Shown piece by piece: positions 1 to 10,972 of a stretch of DNA of 64,000 nucleotides. The notes beneath the pieces are model-generated. The model had not been told where the DNA came from. It did not search any database and was given only the letters and a program-made list of their open reading frames with translations. Position numbers and translations under genes: made by a program. This DNA comes from Saccopteryx bilineata (lineage: Eukaryota; Chordata; Mammalia; Chiroptera; Emballonuridae), in contig NC_089490.1 of the NCBI RefSeq assembly GCF_036850765.1, positions 280,006,482-280,070,481 of the forward strand, read 5' to 3'. How positions within the stretch are numbered: the stretch's first letter is position 1; each line of letters opens with the position of its first letter.

Positions 1-179
1 CCAGATAAACAGTGCCTGGATTCAGACCCACAAAAACCGTGAAAAATAAATGTGTGTGGTTTTAGGCCCAAACAAACAATTTCCCTCGGTGTGATCTGAC
101 CCGTGGCAGTAAACCATGGGTAGGCGAGAGGAGGACTTATCCCTGCTTATCAACACCAGTGTTCTCCAAACATTTTTAA

Positions 180-560
180 AATTTACAGAGGTAAAAATTA
201 CATTCAGTAAAATTCACCTTTCTTAGGTATAAAGTTTAACAAATTTGAACAAATGCCTACAGGCACATAAGCACCATGACAAAAAAAAATAATACACACA
301 CACACACACACACACACAATACCTTTATCACCCCAAAGAGTATCCTTCCACCCCTTTGTCATCAGGACCCTCCCTTGACCCCGGCATCCACTGATGTGAT
401 AGCTTGTCTGCAACTTAGCCTTTTTGTGAATGCCATGTATATTGAATCATATGGTGTGTATCCTCTTAGATCTCTTTTCTTTCACTTAACACAATGCTTT
501 TGAGATTCATCCAGGCAGTGCATGTATTAGGAAATAGTTCCTTTTTATTTCTGAACTTGC
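180..560 (-). mobile_element. Old L1 3' region fragment, antisense
   Basis: Antisense L1 features are present: 'ttcacttaacacaatgcttt', then 'gagattcatccaggcagtg', and upstream 'aaaattcacctttcttagg'. Diverged; no insertion hallmarks were found. It contains an (AC)n run at 294-318, which accounts for the His-Thr and Val-Cys open frames there. Confidence 0.55.
294..318 (+). repeat. (AC)n microsatellite
   Basis: About 12 uninterrupted AC units. Confidence 0.9.
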
Positions 561-1342
561 TCACCAGGGTAGCTGTTACAGTAAAAAAGGTGAAAACCAA
601 GCACTGCATCATTGAATTTTGATAATTTGTGACTTCCGAAACAGCGGCCTGCTAAAACCACCCTCCTCTTGACATGCACAAACTTAAGAGTGTTCCTGAA
701 GAAAATCCCCACATCTCCATTCAGAGGCAGAAAGAACGATGACCCCCTCTCATTTCTGCCTACTTATTCTCATGAAAGTGATCCAACCGGTAAAAACCTC
801 AAAAAAATCCAAAAGTCAAAATGAAAAGGAGTCTGGAACATGTTTTTCTTACCTTTCCAGCCTTTGTAGCCAAGGGAGATATTTCAAAAAAAGGCTATAA
901 CTGATGATGAGTGACACCCCACCATACCCCAAACCAGGAACAAAGGACACGTGACTGCCGCAGTACATATAAATGTTAAAAAGTTCCATTATTTTTTTAG
1001 ATAAAAATCTAAATATAAATTTTAATATTTTCGTCCTACTCTCTCTGTTATGGAGATAACATTTTATAAGCAATATTTTAGAATAGCAACAACTTATGAT
1101 TATAAAATCCATAACTTAAAATTTCCCTTGCTCCCTGCAAAGAAGAAAAGCTTCAAAAAAGCCTTGAAGGCCTTCAAACGTCCCCACTGGAGATAACGCT
1201 CATGGTTTCCCTTTCCTTAACCTGCATTTCTACATCTTAAATGAAAGTTAAATGTTTCTAAGAAATTTTTAACTCTAAAATTTTTTAAAAAATATTTTGC
1301 TAATTTTAAGAGTTATGACATTAAATGATAACTCACACATTT
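561..1342. other. Unassigned intronic sequence
   Basis: No recognisable repeat family, exon or motif was seen. AT-rich toward the right end. Confidence 0.5.
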
Positions 1343-1389
1343 TCAGAGAAAATACATTAATATGTTTAAAAATATGTTTTAAAAAGGTA
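1343..1389 (+). repeat. Left copy of diverged direct repeat flanking the RTE remnant
   Basis: Begins tcagagaaaatacattaat and ends ttttaaaaaggta. It aligns along its whole length with 2945-2989 with two single-base gaps and about six substitutions. Confidence 0.6.
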
Positions 1390-2944
1390 GGCTTGTTAAC
1401 CCGTGGGGCACATGACAAGGAGTCAGCTCTGACTCCTGGTGACCCTATAAATGAGTGATGTCCTCAATGTCCTGTCCGCAACAGCCCTGCTCAGCTCCTG
1501 TAGACTCGTGCCTGCGGCTCTTTTATATTGTCAGTCCGTCTCATCTGTGGTCTCCCTCTTTCCCCACAGCCTTTTATTTTTCCCAGCATTATCCTATTTT
1601 CCAAAGAACACTTCCCACTGCCCTCTTATGACTTGAGTCAAGTAGGACAGCTATAGCTTTGCTATTTTGCCCTCCACTGATGTTTCAGGCTCTAGGACCA
1701 CTTGTGAGTCTTTCTGGTAGTCTAAGGTGCTTATAGAGCTCTCCTTCAACCATGTTCCATATCTGCCTTCTTCACTGTGCAGCTTTCACCTCTGTCCACA
1801 GCAACGGAGAATAGCGGGGTCTGGATGATATCATATCCACCTTGGTCTCTAATGACACACCTGTGCTCTTGGGGATCTTTCCTATTTTCTTACATTGCTG
1901 CCCTTCTGAGTCTTAGCCATTTCTTGATTTCTTGGCTGAGTCTACATTTGAACTGATAACTAACCCAAGGTAGGTGAAATCTTTGGCAGTTTCAGTGTCT
2001 CCATTGTCAACATTAAATCTGTGCATTTCTTCTGTGATCATGAGTTCTGTCTTCCGGATGTTCAGATGCAGCCCTGCTTGGCGCCTTCTTCCTTCACTTG
2101 CCGTAGAAGTCTTTTCAAATCACTGCTGCTTTCTGCCAGTAAGATGGTATCTTCTGCATATCTTAAGTTATTGGTATTTCTTCTACTAAGTTTCACTCCT
2201 CCTTCCTATGAGTCTAGCCCAGTTTTTCTCATGACATGTTCTGCATACAGATAAAATAGGGAGAAAAAATGCACCCTTTTCAGACACCTTTGCTGATAGA
2301 AAATCATCTCTCTCTCCATTTTCTGTCTTGACAGTAGCTTTTTTTTCACAACACAGGCCAAATATAGGGATAATTGAGTGCTGAGGCAGGCCCATTTCTT
2401 TCAGAGCAACTCAGAGCTTTTCAGGATTGACACAAGGCTTTACTATATAGTCCATAAAACATAGAGTAACCTCCTGAAATTTCTTGGGAGCACTCCACAA
2501 TTCAGCAAATGCTCACAGTTAGATCTCCAGTGCCTGTTTTCTGAATACAGCTAGCTTTAAAAGCCAGTATTCCTTGTTCCGTATAAGGTCGACGGTCGAC
2601 ACCTCCGCTGCATCACTTTGCTGGTGTGGGAAATTAGCGCAGTGGTCCTGTAGTTACTGCACTCCTTGGAGTCTCCTCTCTCAAAGCCTGGGATATATAT
2701 TAAACATTTCCAATCTGTAGCCCATTGCTTTGTTTCCCACTTTTGTTGACATATTCTTGTCAGGATTTTGACAGATTCAGTCTTGTGGCTTAAAATAATT
2801 CTATTGGCATCCTGTCTATTCCTGGTGATTTACTTCTTCCCAATACTTTCAGGAGAGCTTTCACTGCATGTCTAGAATTATAGGTTCTTCCTCAGAGAAA
2901 TCCTCAGAAGTGCCTGTTATCTTTAAATGGTAGCTCATCTATGT
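1390..2944 (-). mobile_element. Ancient RTE-clade (BovB-like) LINE remnant, antisense
   Basis: The minus strand around 2150-1930 reads DTILLAESSSDLKRLLRQV, then GLHLNIRKTELMI and FTYLGLVISS. This is the end of a LINE reverse transcriptase palm and the region after it, in the RTE/BovB style. The plus strand around 2160-2250 and 2740-2900 also resembles antisense BovB-type sequence (an 'atcttctgcatat...' block, and 'cctgtctattcctggtgattta'). Many stops and frameshifts show age. The clade is inferred from the pattern; an extinct mammalian RTE such as MamRTE1 is a likely identity. Confidence 0.62.
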
Positions 2945-2989
2945 TCAGAGGAAATATATTAACATGATTAAAATATGCTTTAAAAGGTG
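2945..2989 (+). repeat. Right copy of diverged direct repeat flanking the RTE remnant
   Basis: Begins tcagaggaaatatattaac and ends ctttaaaaggtg. With 1343-1389 it brackets the RTE-like block, consistent with an old target duplication or local duplication. Confidence 0.6.
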
Positions 2990-3118
2990 ATTTTATTAGC
3001 CTAACAAATAGTTTAGTAGATTCATCAGTTGTAAAATATGAAAATGTCCAGTGGGGCATAATCAGCTGTATTTTGTTTCTAGAATAATATGAAATGTGCC
3101 TCAGCTTACTAAAGAGAG

Positions 3119-3162
3119 CCATTAACCATTACTAAAAGAGCCATTAACCATTACTAAAAGAG
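3119..3162 (+). repeat. 22-bp perfect tandem duplication
   Basis: The unit ccattaaccattactaaaag plus ag occurs twice in a row (3119-3140 and 3141-3162) without mismatch. Confidence 0.9.
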
Positions 3163-3360
3163 GCTGAAATATGCCTACAGTGAAAGGCTTTAAGTAAGAA
3201 AGGATTTACATACCTTTCTGTAAACGGTTTACTGTGGTTCTCTCTAGACATTAGAGAGCTTCAAGTATTTCTAATCATAATAACATTAACAATGACTTTT
3301 CTTTACATACTATTGTATCTGCTAGGATGTGCATTTGTACAATCTGAATAAGAACATCTA

Positions 3361-3733
3361 AGCCCTGGTCAGTTGGCTCAGCAGTCAGCTCGGCGTGTGA
3401 AAATCCCGGGTTTAATTCCCGGCCAGGGCCAGGGCACACAGAAGAAGCACCCATCTGCTTCTCCACCCTTCCCCCTCTGCTTCCTCTCTACCTCTCTCTC
3501 TTCCTCTCTGGCAACCAAGGCTTCATTGAAGCAAGGTTGGCCTGGGAGCTGAGGAAGGTTCCACGGCTTCCACCTCAGGCACTAGAATAGCTCTGGTTGC
3601 AATAGAGCAATGCCCCAGTTGGGCAGAGAATTGCCCCTTGGTGGACATGCCAGGTGGATCCCGGTCAGGTGCATGTGGGAGTCTGTTTCTCTGCCTTCCC
3701 ACTTCTCACTTCAAAAATACACACACACACAAA
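3361..3733 (+). mobile_element. VES-type tRNA-derived SINE
   Basis: tRNA-like head 'agccctggtcagttggctca' with A-box, B-box-like 'gggtttaattccc', then 'ccaggg...acagaagaagcacccatctgc', the VES body and an (AC)-rich tail. Imperfect 11-bp flanking repeats (AAGAACATCTA at 3350, AAGAACACTTA at 3734) suggest the target duplication. Confidence 0.85.
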
Positions 3734-3744
3734 AAGAACACTTA

Positions 3745-5065
3745 GAAACCTGAAATTTATTTTTCTTGCATAATGAGTCTGAAGGTGTTGAGCCCAGGAC
3801 TTTTGTGGTGTGATTTAAGGATGCTAAGACCCAGGCTCTAACTTTCTTGATGGTGCCCCTCTGGGGTGTTTGCTGGACAGTGCAGGGCCATGAGCTGGTA
3901 CTGGAGTTCCAGGCATTAGTCCACTTTTGAGGAAGAGATCATGGGGTAGTGCAGTGCACTGACCATTTTTAGAAAAGGAAGAACTGTCTCAAATACTCAG
4001 TTGGTTTCTACTTTTATTTGTCAGATCTGTGACTCCAGGCATACCTGTCTACAGAGAAGACTGAAAAACAAAATCCTCTTTTCCATTTTTAGAGCAAGGT
4101 CAGAAAGGGAGAAGGTGGTTGAACTTGGCTAATCTGCAGTGTCTGGCAGAGAGAAAGTTCAAAGTACTTTTGTAGCCATTATTCTTTAAGGATATTAGCA
4201 GCTGGAGTTAACTCCCAGGCCCAGTTATAGAGAGATGTGAATTATCTCTCATTCAGTGACTACCAGTTCTGGGAAAATGCTCAACTGCACTGAGATATGT
4301 GTGTGTGTTTCTCAGTAAAACTCAATCACATAAAAGATTTTCTTTTCTCTGACCTATTAAGATACTTGTCAAAATGTCAGATAAATTAAGTTAATGAACT
4401 AATACTGTATTCCAAAATAGTATACAATAATGCCATGCACTTTCTGAGTTTTTTTTCCTGCTTACTAAGAACATTTAGTGGTTTGCAGAAACAATATTCA
4501 AAGTTTTACAGAGAGCAAAAACATAGCAGAGAGAGAACTGCTTCTATCACTTGTGACATGGTAGACAAAGTATTCAGATTATATAAAAGGATTGCAAATA
4601 ATGGCAGTAAGTACAAGATTGGGCTTTTTTTCATGTAGAGATATTTTATAAGGAACTGTATTTTAATATTAAACTCATATTTTAATAGCTAAAACATCCT
4701 ATAGTGAAATTGTCATCAAAGTATATTTTTAAAATAAAAAATATACTATTTAAAAAAATTAAATGGAGTAACTATAAAAGTCATATTGGTAGATTATTAT
4801 CAAGAGGTAATTATTTAGAAAAACGACTATAGTGCTTCACTTAAAATCCATGAATGCAAGGTATTCTTTGATAGATACATGGGGTATAAAAACATTTTTA
4901 TTTTAGAGATTAACCTAAACCCATAAAGATCGTTCAATTTAGTTAGGGAGAGGAGACATGCATTGAAGATTTTAACACCAATTAGAAAGTACCACGGGTC
5001 CCAAGAGAGGCACAGGTAAAGGCGAGGTGACTATTCCTGGGAGGCTTAGGTAGGGTGTAGCCAAG
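3745..5065. other. Unassigned intronic sequence
   Basis: No repeat could be named and no splice-bounded open frame was found. It becomes very AT-rich at 4320-4900. Confidence 0.45.
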
Positions 5066-6380
5066 GACAATTAATTTTTATATCCTCCTACTTTGCTTTG
5101 TCTCTATTTTCTAACTCACATGAAGGTTTGGTCTAGAAGGATGTACTAACCCCTGCCCCCCTGCCTGTGACTGTCAGCATCCAGCCGGTGACCAAATCCT
5201 CATCACATTAGGTCTATCATATCCAGATCAATTCTCCAGGCTTCCTCCTGGCGTTAAGCTACCATGTTCTCTCTCCTGGAGTTCTGCACAAGTTCCTAAC
5301 TTCCCAAGTTGATTCTAAACAAGACTTCTGGGGTCATTTATTTTCCCAAAGAATTACCTGAATTTAGCATCAGTCTGCTTTAAAACACAACCACCACCAC
5401 TTCCTAATGTCATTTTCCACTCTCTACAGAACAAAATCCAAACTCCTGCCATCTGAATACATCGTCTTTCATTATCACTAGAGAAATGGTCCAGTGTTCA
5501 GGTTGGAGTGATAGAGAGGATGGCCCAGGAAACTTAGATACAAAATGAATAGTGGCCTCGAGCCCTCTATACCTGGGTAATATCATCCTTGGTCATCTGC
5601 CTGCTGTGACTCCATACAACACTATAGGGGTATCACCTGGTACCAGAGTTCCCCTGATGAGAACAGCACATTCCCACCCTCACACCCACCCTCATGTCTG
5701 CTGACAAATTCAGAGGACATGCTTGCTATCTGGAGACTACATGCTTCATCCTCAGGTCACCAGTCTGTGAGATCACCTCAGTGGCTCTGTTCCAGAAGCA
5801 GGACACTATGGCTTTAATGACTTTCCAGTGACAAAAAGAGAGGGTTATTGGGGGAAACTTTCCTAGTCAACCAGCTTTAAGGGGGACATTATCCATCAGT
5901 GACATGCATGAATTTACTGTTGTAACAAGTCCACTTATATGTAAAAGTAATGAACTTTCTCTCCAGTAGCATTGCTAGGCTTATTTCTTTGATCTCAGCA
6001 AACCCATACAGAAGAGAACTCAATCTATATGGTCTGGAAGTGTGACTAGAGAGGAAAAAAATTAGGAAGCCACGTGGGCTACTTTGCCCCTGGTCTTCCC
6101 TTACATTTTGCTTCTATTAAGTCATCAGTACCCAGATTCCATAATGGCACTCTCTTCTCCTCAACAATTCAGCTTGGATGAACCACTTCCCTTTTTATGT
6201 TGTCAGACAGCACATTTATTATGATGTTTATTCTACAATTTTCAATCATTACATTCTCCCTTTCTCTACAATTTAAACTTCTTGAAAGAGCACAATGTTT
6301 TATTAATCGTTCCAGTTATGGCATACAATAGCTCAATAAATATTTGATAATTGGATAAATCTATATATAGTTGAATGAAC
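5066..6380 (+). repeat. L2-like ancient LINE relics
   Basis: Around 5220-5490 the sequence carries 'attctccaggcttcctcctg' and 'acaaaatccaaactcctgcc', typical of the pyrimidine-rich part of L2. At 6270-6375 'cttcttgaaagagcacaatg' followed by 'gctcaataaatatttgataa' matches the L2 3' end. The stretch between (5500-6130) is not confidently assigned. Confidence 0.45.
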
Positions 6381-7484
6381 AAATAAATGAATTTTCTCAA
6401 GACTGAATTATATACCTAATTTGCTGTCCCTTTCCCTATATGATATAAATGATCTCATTTAGCATCTCCTGTAATGCCCCACAAGAAATGCTCTCAAAAT
6501 CCCACAATAGATGCTCTCAAAAACCTATCCCAAAAAATCTGAAGAGCCAAAGGGGTTATGTTTAATTTCAACTGAGTGGAGTCTTCAATTGTTCTAAGGA
6601 ATTTATTCTCCAGCTTTGACACATAAATACAAAGTTGTGTATAGATGATAAACTAAAAATACTGCTTACAAAAACGAGAGGATATTTTATAGCTTCATAT
6701 TCATTTTGAAATATCCCCTAAATTTTGTGAGCAGTATACTTCTTGATAGTTAAAAAGAAATGTACTGGTGGTTAAACAGTGGTGAAAGGAGCCTAGAATA
6801 GTTTTTCCTGAAAACTGATCTCAGATATAGCAAAACAATATAAAGGATGTCTAAACTTTCTTCTTCATTGGTTTATTAATGCAAACTGTCCACGATAGAA
6901 CTAGGAAGAAGGACTTGACGAAGACCAATCAGAAGCTTCCAGTCTGTGTATCCAGTCTCGTGAACCACCTGAGCCTGCTCCCTCCTCCAGCCAGTATGGC
7001 TTCAGCTCAAGAGCATGGCCCACCACAGCGACACTGTCAGTGCGCAGAAGGTTAGGTTTGAGTTACCTTTAACATTCAAGTTTTTGTAACTCTTTTCTTT
7101 CTCTTTTTTTGTCATGGCCAAACAGAATCCAATGCCATCTGATTCCCTACTGACTAACTTTAAACAAACGTATAAAGGAAAATAAGTTTTAATCCTCATT
7201 ACTCCACATTATCCATACAACTGTCTTTCTTACTGACCTAGTTCTCAAAAAGGTCTCACTGAGATTCACATTCTTCTCACCAAGGACGCATCCTATTTTA
7301 ATGGCATTGTTTTTATTTAATTGGTTTAATCCTATTTTTAACTTGTAAAACACTCTTGTTACTTGCCACTTGCATGTGAAAATGTATTTATCAATTTCAA
7401 TTGGCTTAATACCATGCTATCTTAAATAAACATTCAGGTTTCACCATTGCTTTTTACATAAAAAACTAAGCAGCTATTCTTAGG
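6381..7484. other. Unassigned intronic sequence
   Basis: Nothing recognisable. The short open frames here lack any domain or splice context. Confidence 0.45.
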
Positions 7485-8035
7485 CTAACATTACATAAAA
7501 ATAATAGCTAATGTTTACCATGCACTGTCTTAAGCTCATTGCATATATTAACTTTGAAATTTCACAAACCTAGGAGAGTGATAATATGATTAACTGTATG
7601 TTCACAAATAAGGAAACTGAAGTACAGAGAAGTTAAATAATGTAATAAAAGTATATTTTATAACACTTTCAGTTATGAATAACCTTCACATCTTAAGCAT
7701 TCATTCTTTACCACTTACTATCCAGATGGCATTAGGTAACTTATCTCATTAAACCTCAGTTTCCTCATGTATCAGATGGACATGCAAGTGTATATGCGTC
7801 TATGTGAGAAGAATGAATAAGATAAAGTATGTGGTACAGGTGCCTGGCTTTGAGGAAGTCCTCAATTATTTTTAGTTATTATTATTATCATTACTATTAT
7901 TACTAGAAATTCAAACTTAACTTCTAATCTTGGATCTGGAGCTTACGATTTGTGTAATATTGGAGAAGACACTTAAGTCCTATGTTCCCCCAGTTTTTAC
8001 CTGTGGAGTGAACTTAGCAAACCGTTATCTTACAT
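7485..8035 (+). repeat. Cluster of MIR SINE relics
   Basis: At 7500-7645 'taatagctaatgtttaccat', 'cactgtcttaagctcattgc' and 'aaggaaactgaagtacagag' give a MIR. At 7700-7890 'aaacctcagtttcctcatgt' and 'cctggctttgaggaagtcct' give another. A weaker third lies at 7920-8030. Confidence 0.7.
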
Positions 8036-8936
8036 AGTGCAAGATTAGGTCAAGAAATATTTGTAGAAGTCGTCATTACACTGTAAAGAACTATACAATA
8101 TAAGCCATCACTATTTAAAAATTATGGGGAGAAAACTGCTTTGACCTTTTATGTTATTATTACTATTTGAGAAAGTTTCAGGGTCCCTGAGCTCACACAG
8201 CTAAATGTTTTCACTACATTTTTTTTTATAACAAAGTGGTAGATGACTTAAGGAACAAAAATCTTTTCAGAATATATTAAACAAAGGAATGCTCAGGGAC
8301 TCTCTGGAATATAGGCTCATCTATCTGAAGTTTCATAGAACTTGCTTCTATAATTATAAATGCAATTTAGAAAATTCAGTATTCCCACAACCAACACCAG
8401 GACATCAAGAAAATGTTGAAATGTTTTCAGTGTTTGTTTTTAATTCACTAAAACACCAAAAACAATGTTAAGATAAAAATAATTTTATAAAGATAATTTA
8501 AATAAGAATATCATAGTGCTAATAAAAGTCAAACTAATTAAAGGTAAATTATCTATTTGAAGGTAATTTTCCAATTATCCTGAGTAAATAGGTATAATTT
8601 AAATAATATATTTTTTAAATTTAGGATATAATTTTATTTTATTTTCCATACAGAAAACAAGGAGTAAAATAAAATTAGAGTCATTAATACCTGAAAGTAA
8701 ACTTTAGGACCATCCCATAATCACTATATTCAATGACTTATAATAATTAAAAGAAAATATATACCAGTTTGAGAAGGAAAGTTTGTATAGTGTTAAATTG
8801 TTAAATTAATTATAAGCCATAGTGAAAATGGAGAAATGGTACTATACAGCAGCATATGACAAAAGGATAATTTCTTGATAATAAATTCTTCTATGAGTCT
8901 AGTAGTCATGCTAAGATAAATTATTATTTTATTTTA
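8036..8936. other. AT-rich unassigned intronic sequence
   Basis: Low-complexity AT-rich DNA with no nameable repeat. Confidence 0.45.
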
Positions 8937-9248
8937 ATTTTTTTAGATGAAAGGAGGGGAGATTGTGAGGCAGACTCCCACATACCAACCAGGACCCACC
9001 CAGCAACCCTGTCTGGGGCCAATGCTTATGTACCAAGCTGATTTTTAGCATCTGAGTCTGATGAGATCCAACAGGGCTATCCTCAGTGCCCAGGGCTACA
9101 TTTGAACCAATGGGCTGTGGGAGAGGAAGAGGGAGTGAGGGATGGGGAGAAGCAGATGGTCACTTCTCATGTGTGCCCTGATCGGGAATCAAATCCGGGA
9201 CATCCATACGCCAGGATGACACTCTACCACTGAGCCACCAGCCAGATC
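8937..9248 (-). mobile_element. VES-related tRNA-derived SINE, antisense
   Basis: Read in reverse, the tRNA-like head (GGCTGGTGGCTCAGTGGTAG) is at the right end and the T-rich tail complement at the left. The middle carries the VES 'agaagcagatgg' and 'gtgaggcagactccc' blocks. About 310 bp. Confidence 0.82.
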
Positions 9249-10389
9249 CAAGATAAATAATTAAAAAGTTATAATCCCATTTACTGCAAAAAATGGTATG
9301 AACATAATTTGAAAATTGAGTAAAAGAAGGAAGAAATGACAACTTTGATATTTACTTCTTCCTATAAAATGTAATACTATGACCAGACAGAAATAGTAAA
9401 TATAGTTAGCATTTTATTTTCTTACTGTAGGATGAGAAAAATAAACATAAACAAACTATTTCACCAGCATCATTTGTTAGTGTTGTTTTAATTACTCTTG
9501 TTATAATAAAGGCTTATAAACTTATTTATTCTCTTTAGAGATATTCTATACCAAGCACCATGAGAAATGCAAATCCGTACCAACACAGAACAGTTCGTTT
9601 TCTAGTACTTTTATCAGGAAGATAAGACTCTACACCAGCAACCTCAATATTGTTGGAATATGTAAAAATCAGCTCCATTAAAAAAAAAACAGTTCCATTT
9701 TAATAGAAAAAAAATTTAGCAGAGCTACAATTCTAAATCTTTATCAGGGTATAAAAATACAAGAAAATTTGTGATGCATTTGAAGACTAAAATTAGTGGT
9801 TTGAAAAAAAAACTCCATAAAACCTAAACTTGCCATCTTGACCTACTGTTGTCTTAGAGGTATGGCAGAGGCAGTCTGGGCATCCAACGATTCCGTGTTG
9901 GACCCATCACTGCTGAGTCTATAACAAGACTGTAGCTCTAACAGCAAGTCAAATGTTAGCTTAATTGTAAATTACCCCCTATATTCAATTGTGTTTGCAT
10001 CAGGACTGTGTGTTTACTGTGAGTGATGGCTTGATTTATTTTTAAAGGGAACTTGAAAGATTTTTCTCGTGACTGTATCTGAAAACAACGTGAATGAATC
10101 CGATGGTGGAGTGCTCCCATGGAGCTCAACTTGGTTGAAAATAAAAAAAGGGAAACCCCAGCAAAAATTGACTGGAGTTGATCTTCCAGAGACAGAAACA
10201 AACACCTCAACAAATCTTTAAGTGCTTTTATCTTCCTAGGGATAATGACTTATTTCTAGAAAAAAAAATCTCAATTTTTCTCAAGATCATTCATTGTCTG
10301 AATTTCTCTTTGTTCCCTACAATATGTTATTCAAGTAGTTACAGAGCATAGCCTTTGTTACCTTGATCATGTACTTCATTTATGTACAT
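9249..10389. other. Unassigned intronic sequence, part possibly conserved
   Basis: No repeat was recognised. The part at about 9840-10215 is less AT-rich and keeps several CpGs, and might be a conserved non-coding element. The rest is AT-rich. Confidence 0.35.
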
Positions 10390-10640
10390 TTATAGAATAG
10401 TGTGGAAGCAAACTCACTTTAAGAGCAAGAAAATCTAGGTGGGTATCCCTCTCTAGAATTTGATAGACCCTAAGTGAGTTGAAAAATCTCTCTTGGTCTC
10501 ATCTTCACTTTAACATGGGGATAATATAACTTTCCTTTTATGTAAGATGTAATAATTCAGAAAAATAAACCACGAAAGTTTATTTGTATTGTGCTTTATA
10601 ATCATTAGCTGTTATTATTATGATTTTCATTATTAAGGGC
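10390..10640 (+). repeat. MIR-like SINE relic
   Basis: MIR pattern 'agagcaagaaaatctaggtg', 'ctcttggtctcatcttcact', 'acatggggataatataac', diverged. Confidence 0.5.
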
Positions 10641-10972
10641 AATGGTAGAAGCGAAGTAAAAATAAACTATCTAAAGTTTTAGGGAGGCATAATTTCTGTT
10701 TTGGATTGAATTTCCCTCCACTGCCTATATCCAGACAGACTGATTTAAAAGAGAAACAAACAAACAAACAAAAATCATGTCCCAATTTCATATTCAATAC
10801 TCTCTGGGCAAAAGTTTATTTTCCCTTGGCCACTGCACATGTGAAATGTACTATCAGTCATAAACGTTTTATTTACTAATTTTTCACAAGAATATCATCA
10901 CCAGAGACTGCCAAAGACTTTATTGAAATAACTAATCTTTAGATTGTCACTCACTGAACTGCTTTCATCTGT

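Noticed and set aside
2588..2601. GTCGACGGTCGAC repeat as a regulatory palindrome
   Set aside because: It is a short chance duplication inside the decayed RTE remnant.
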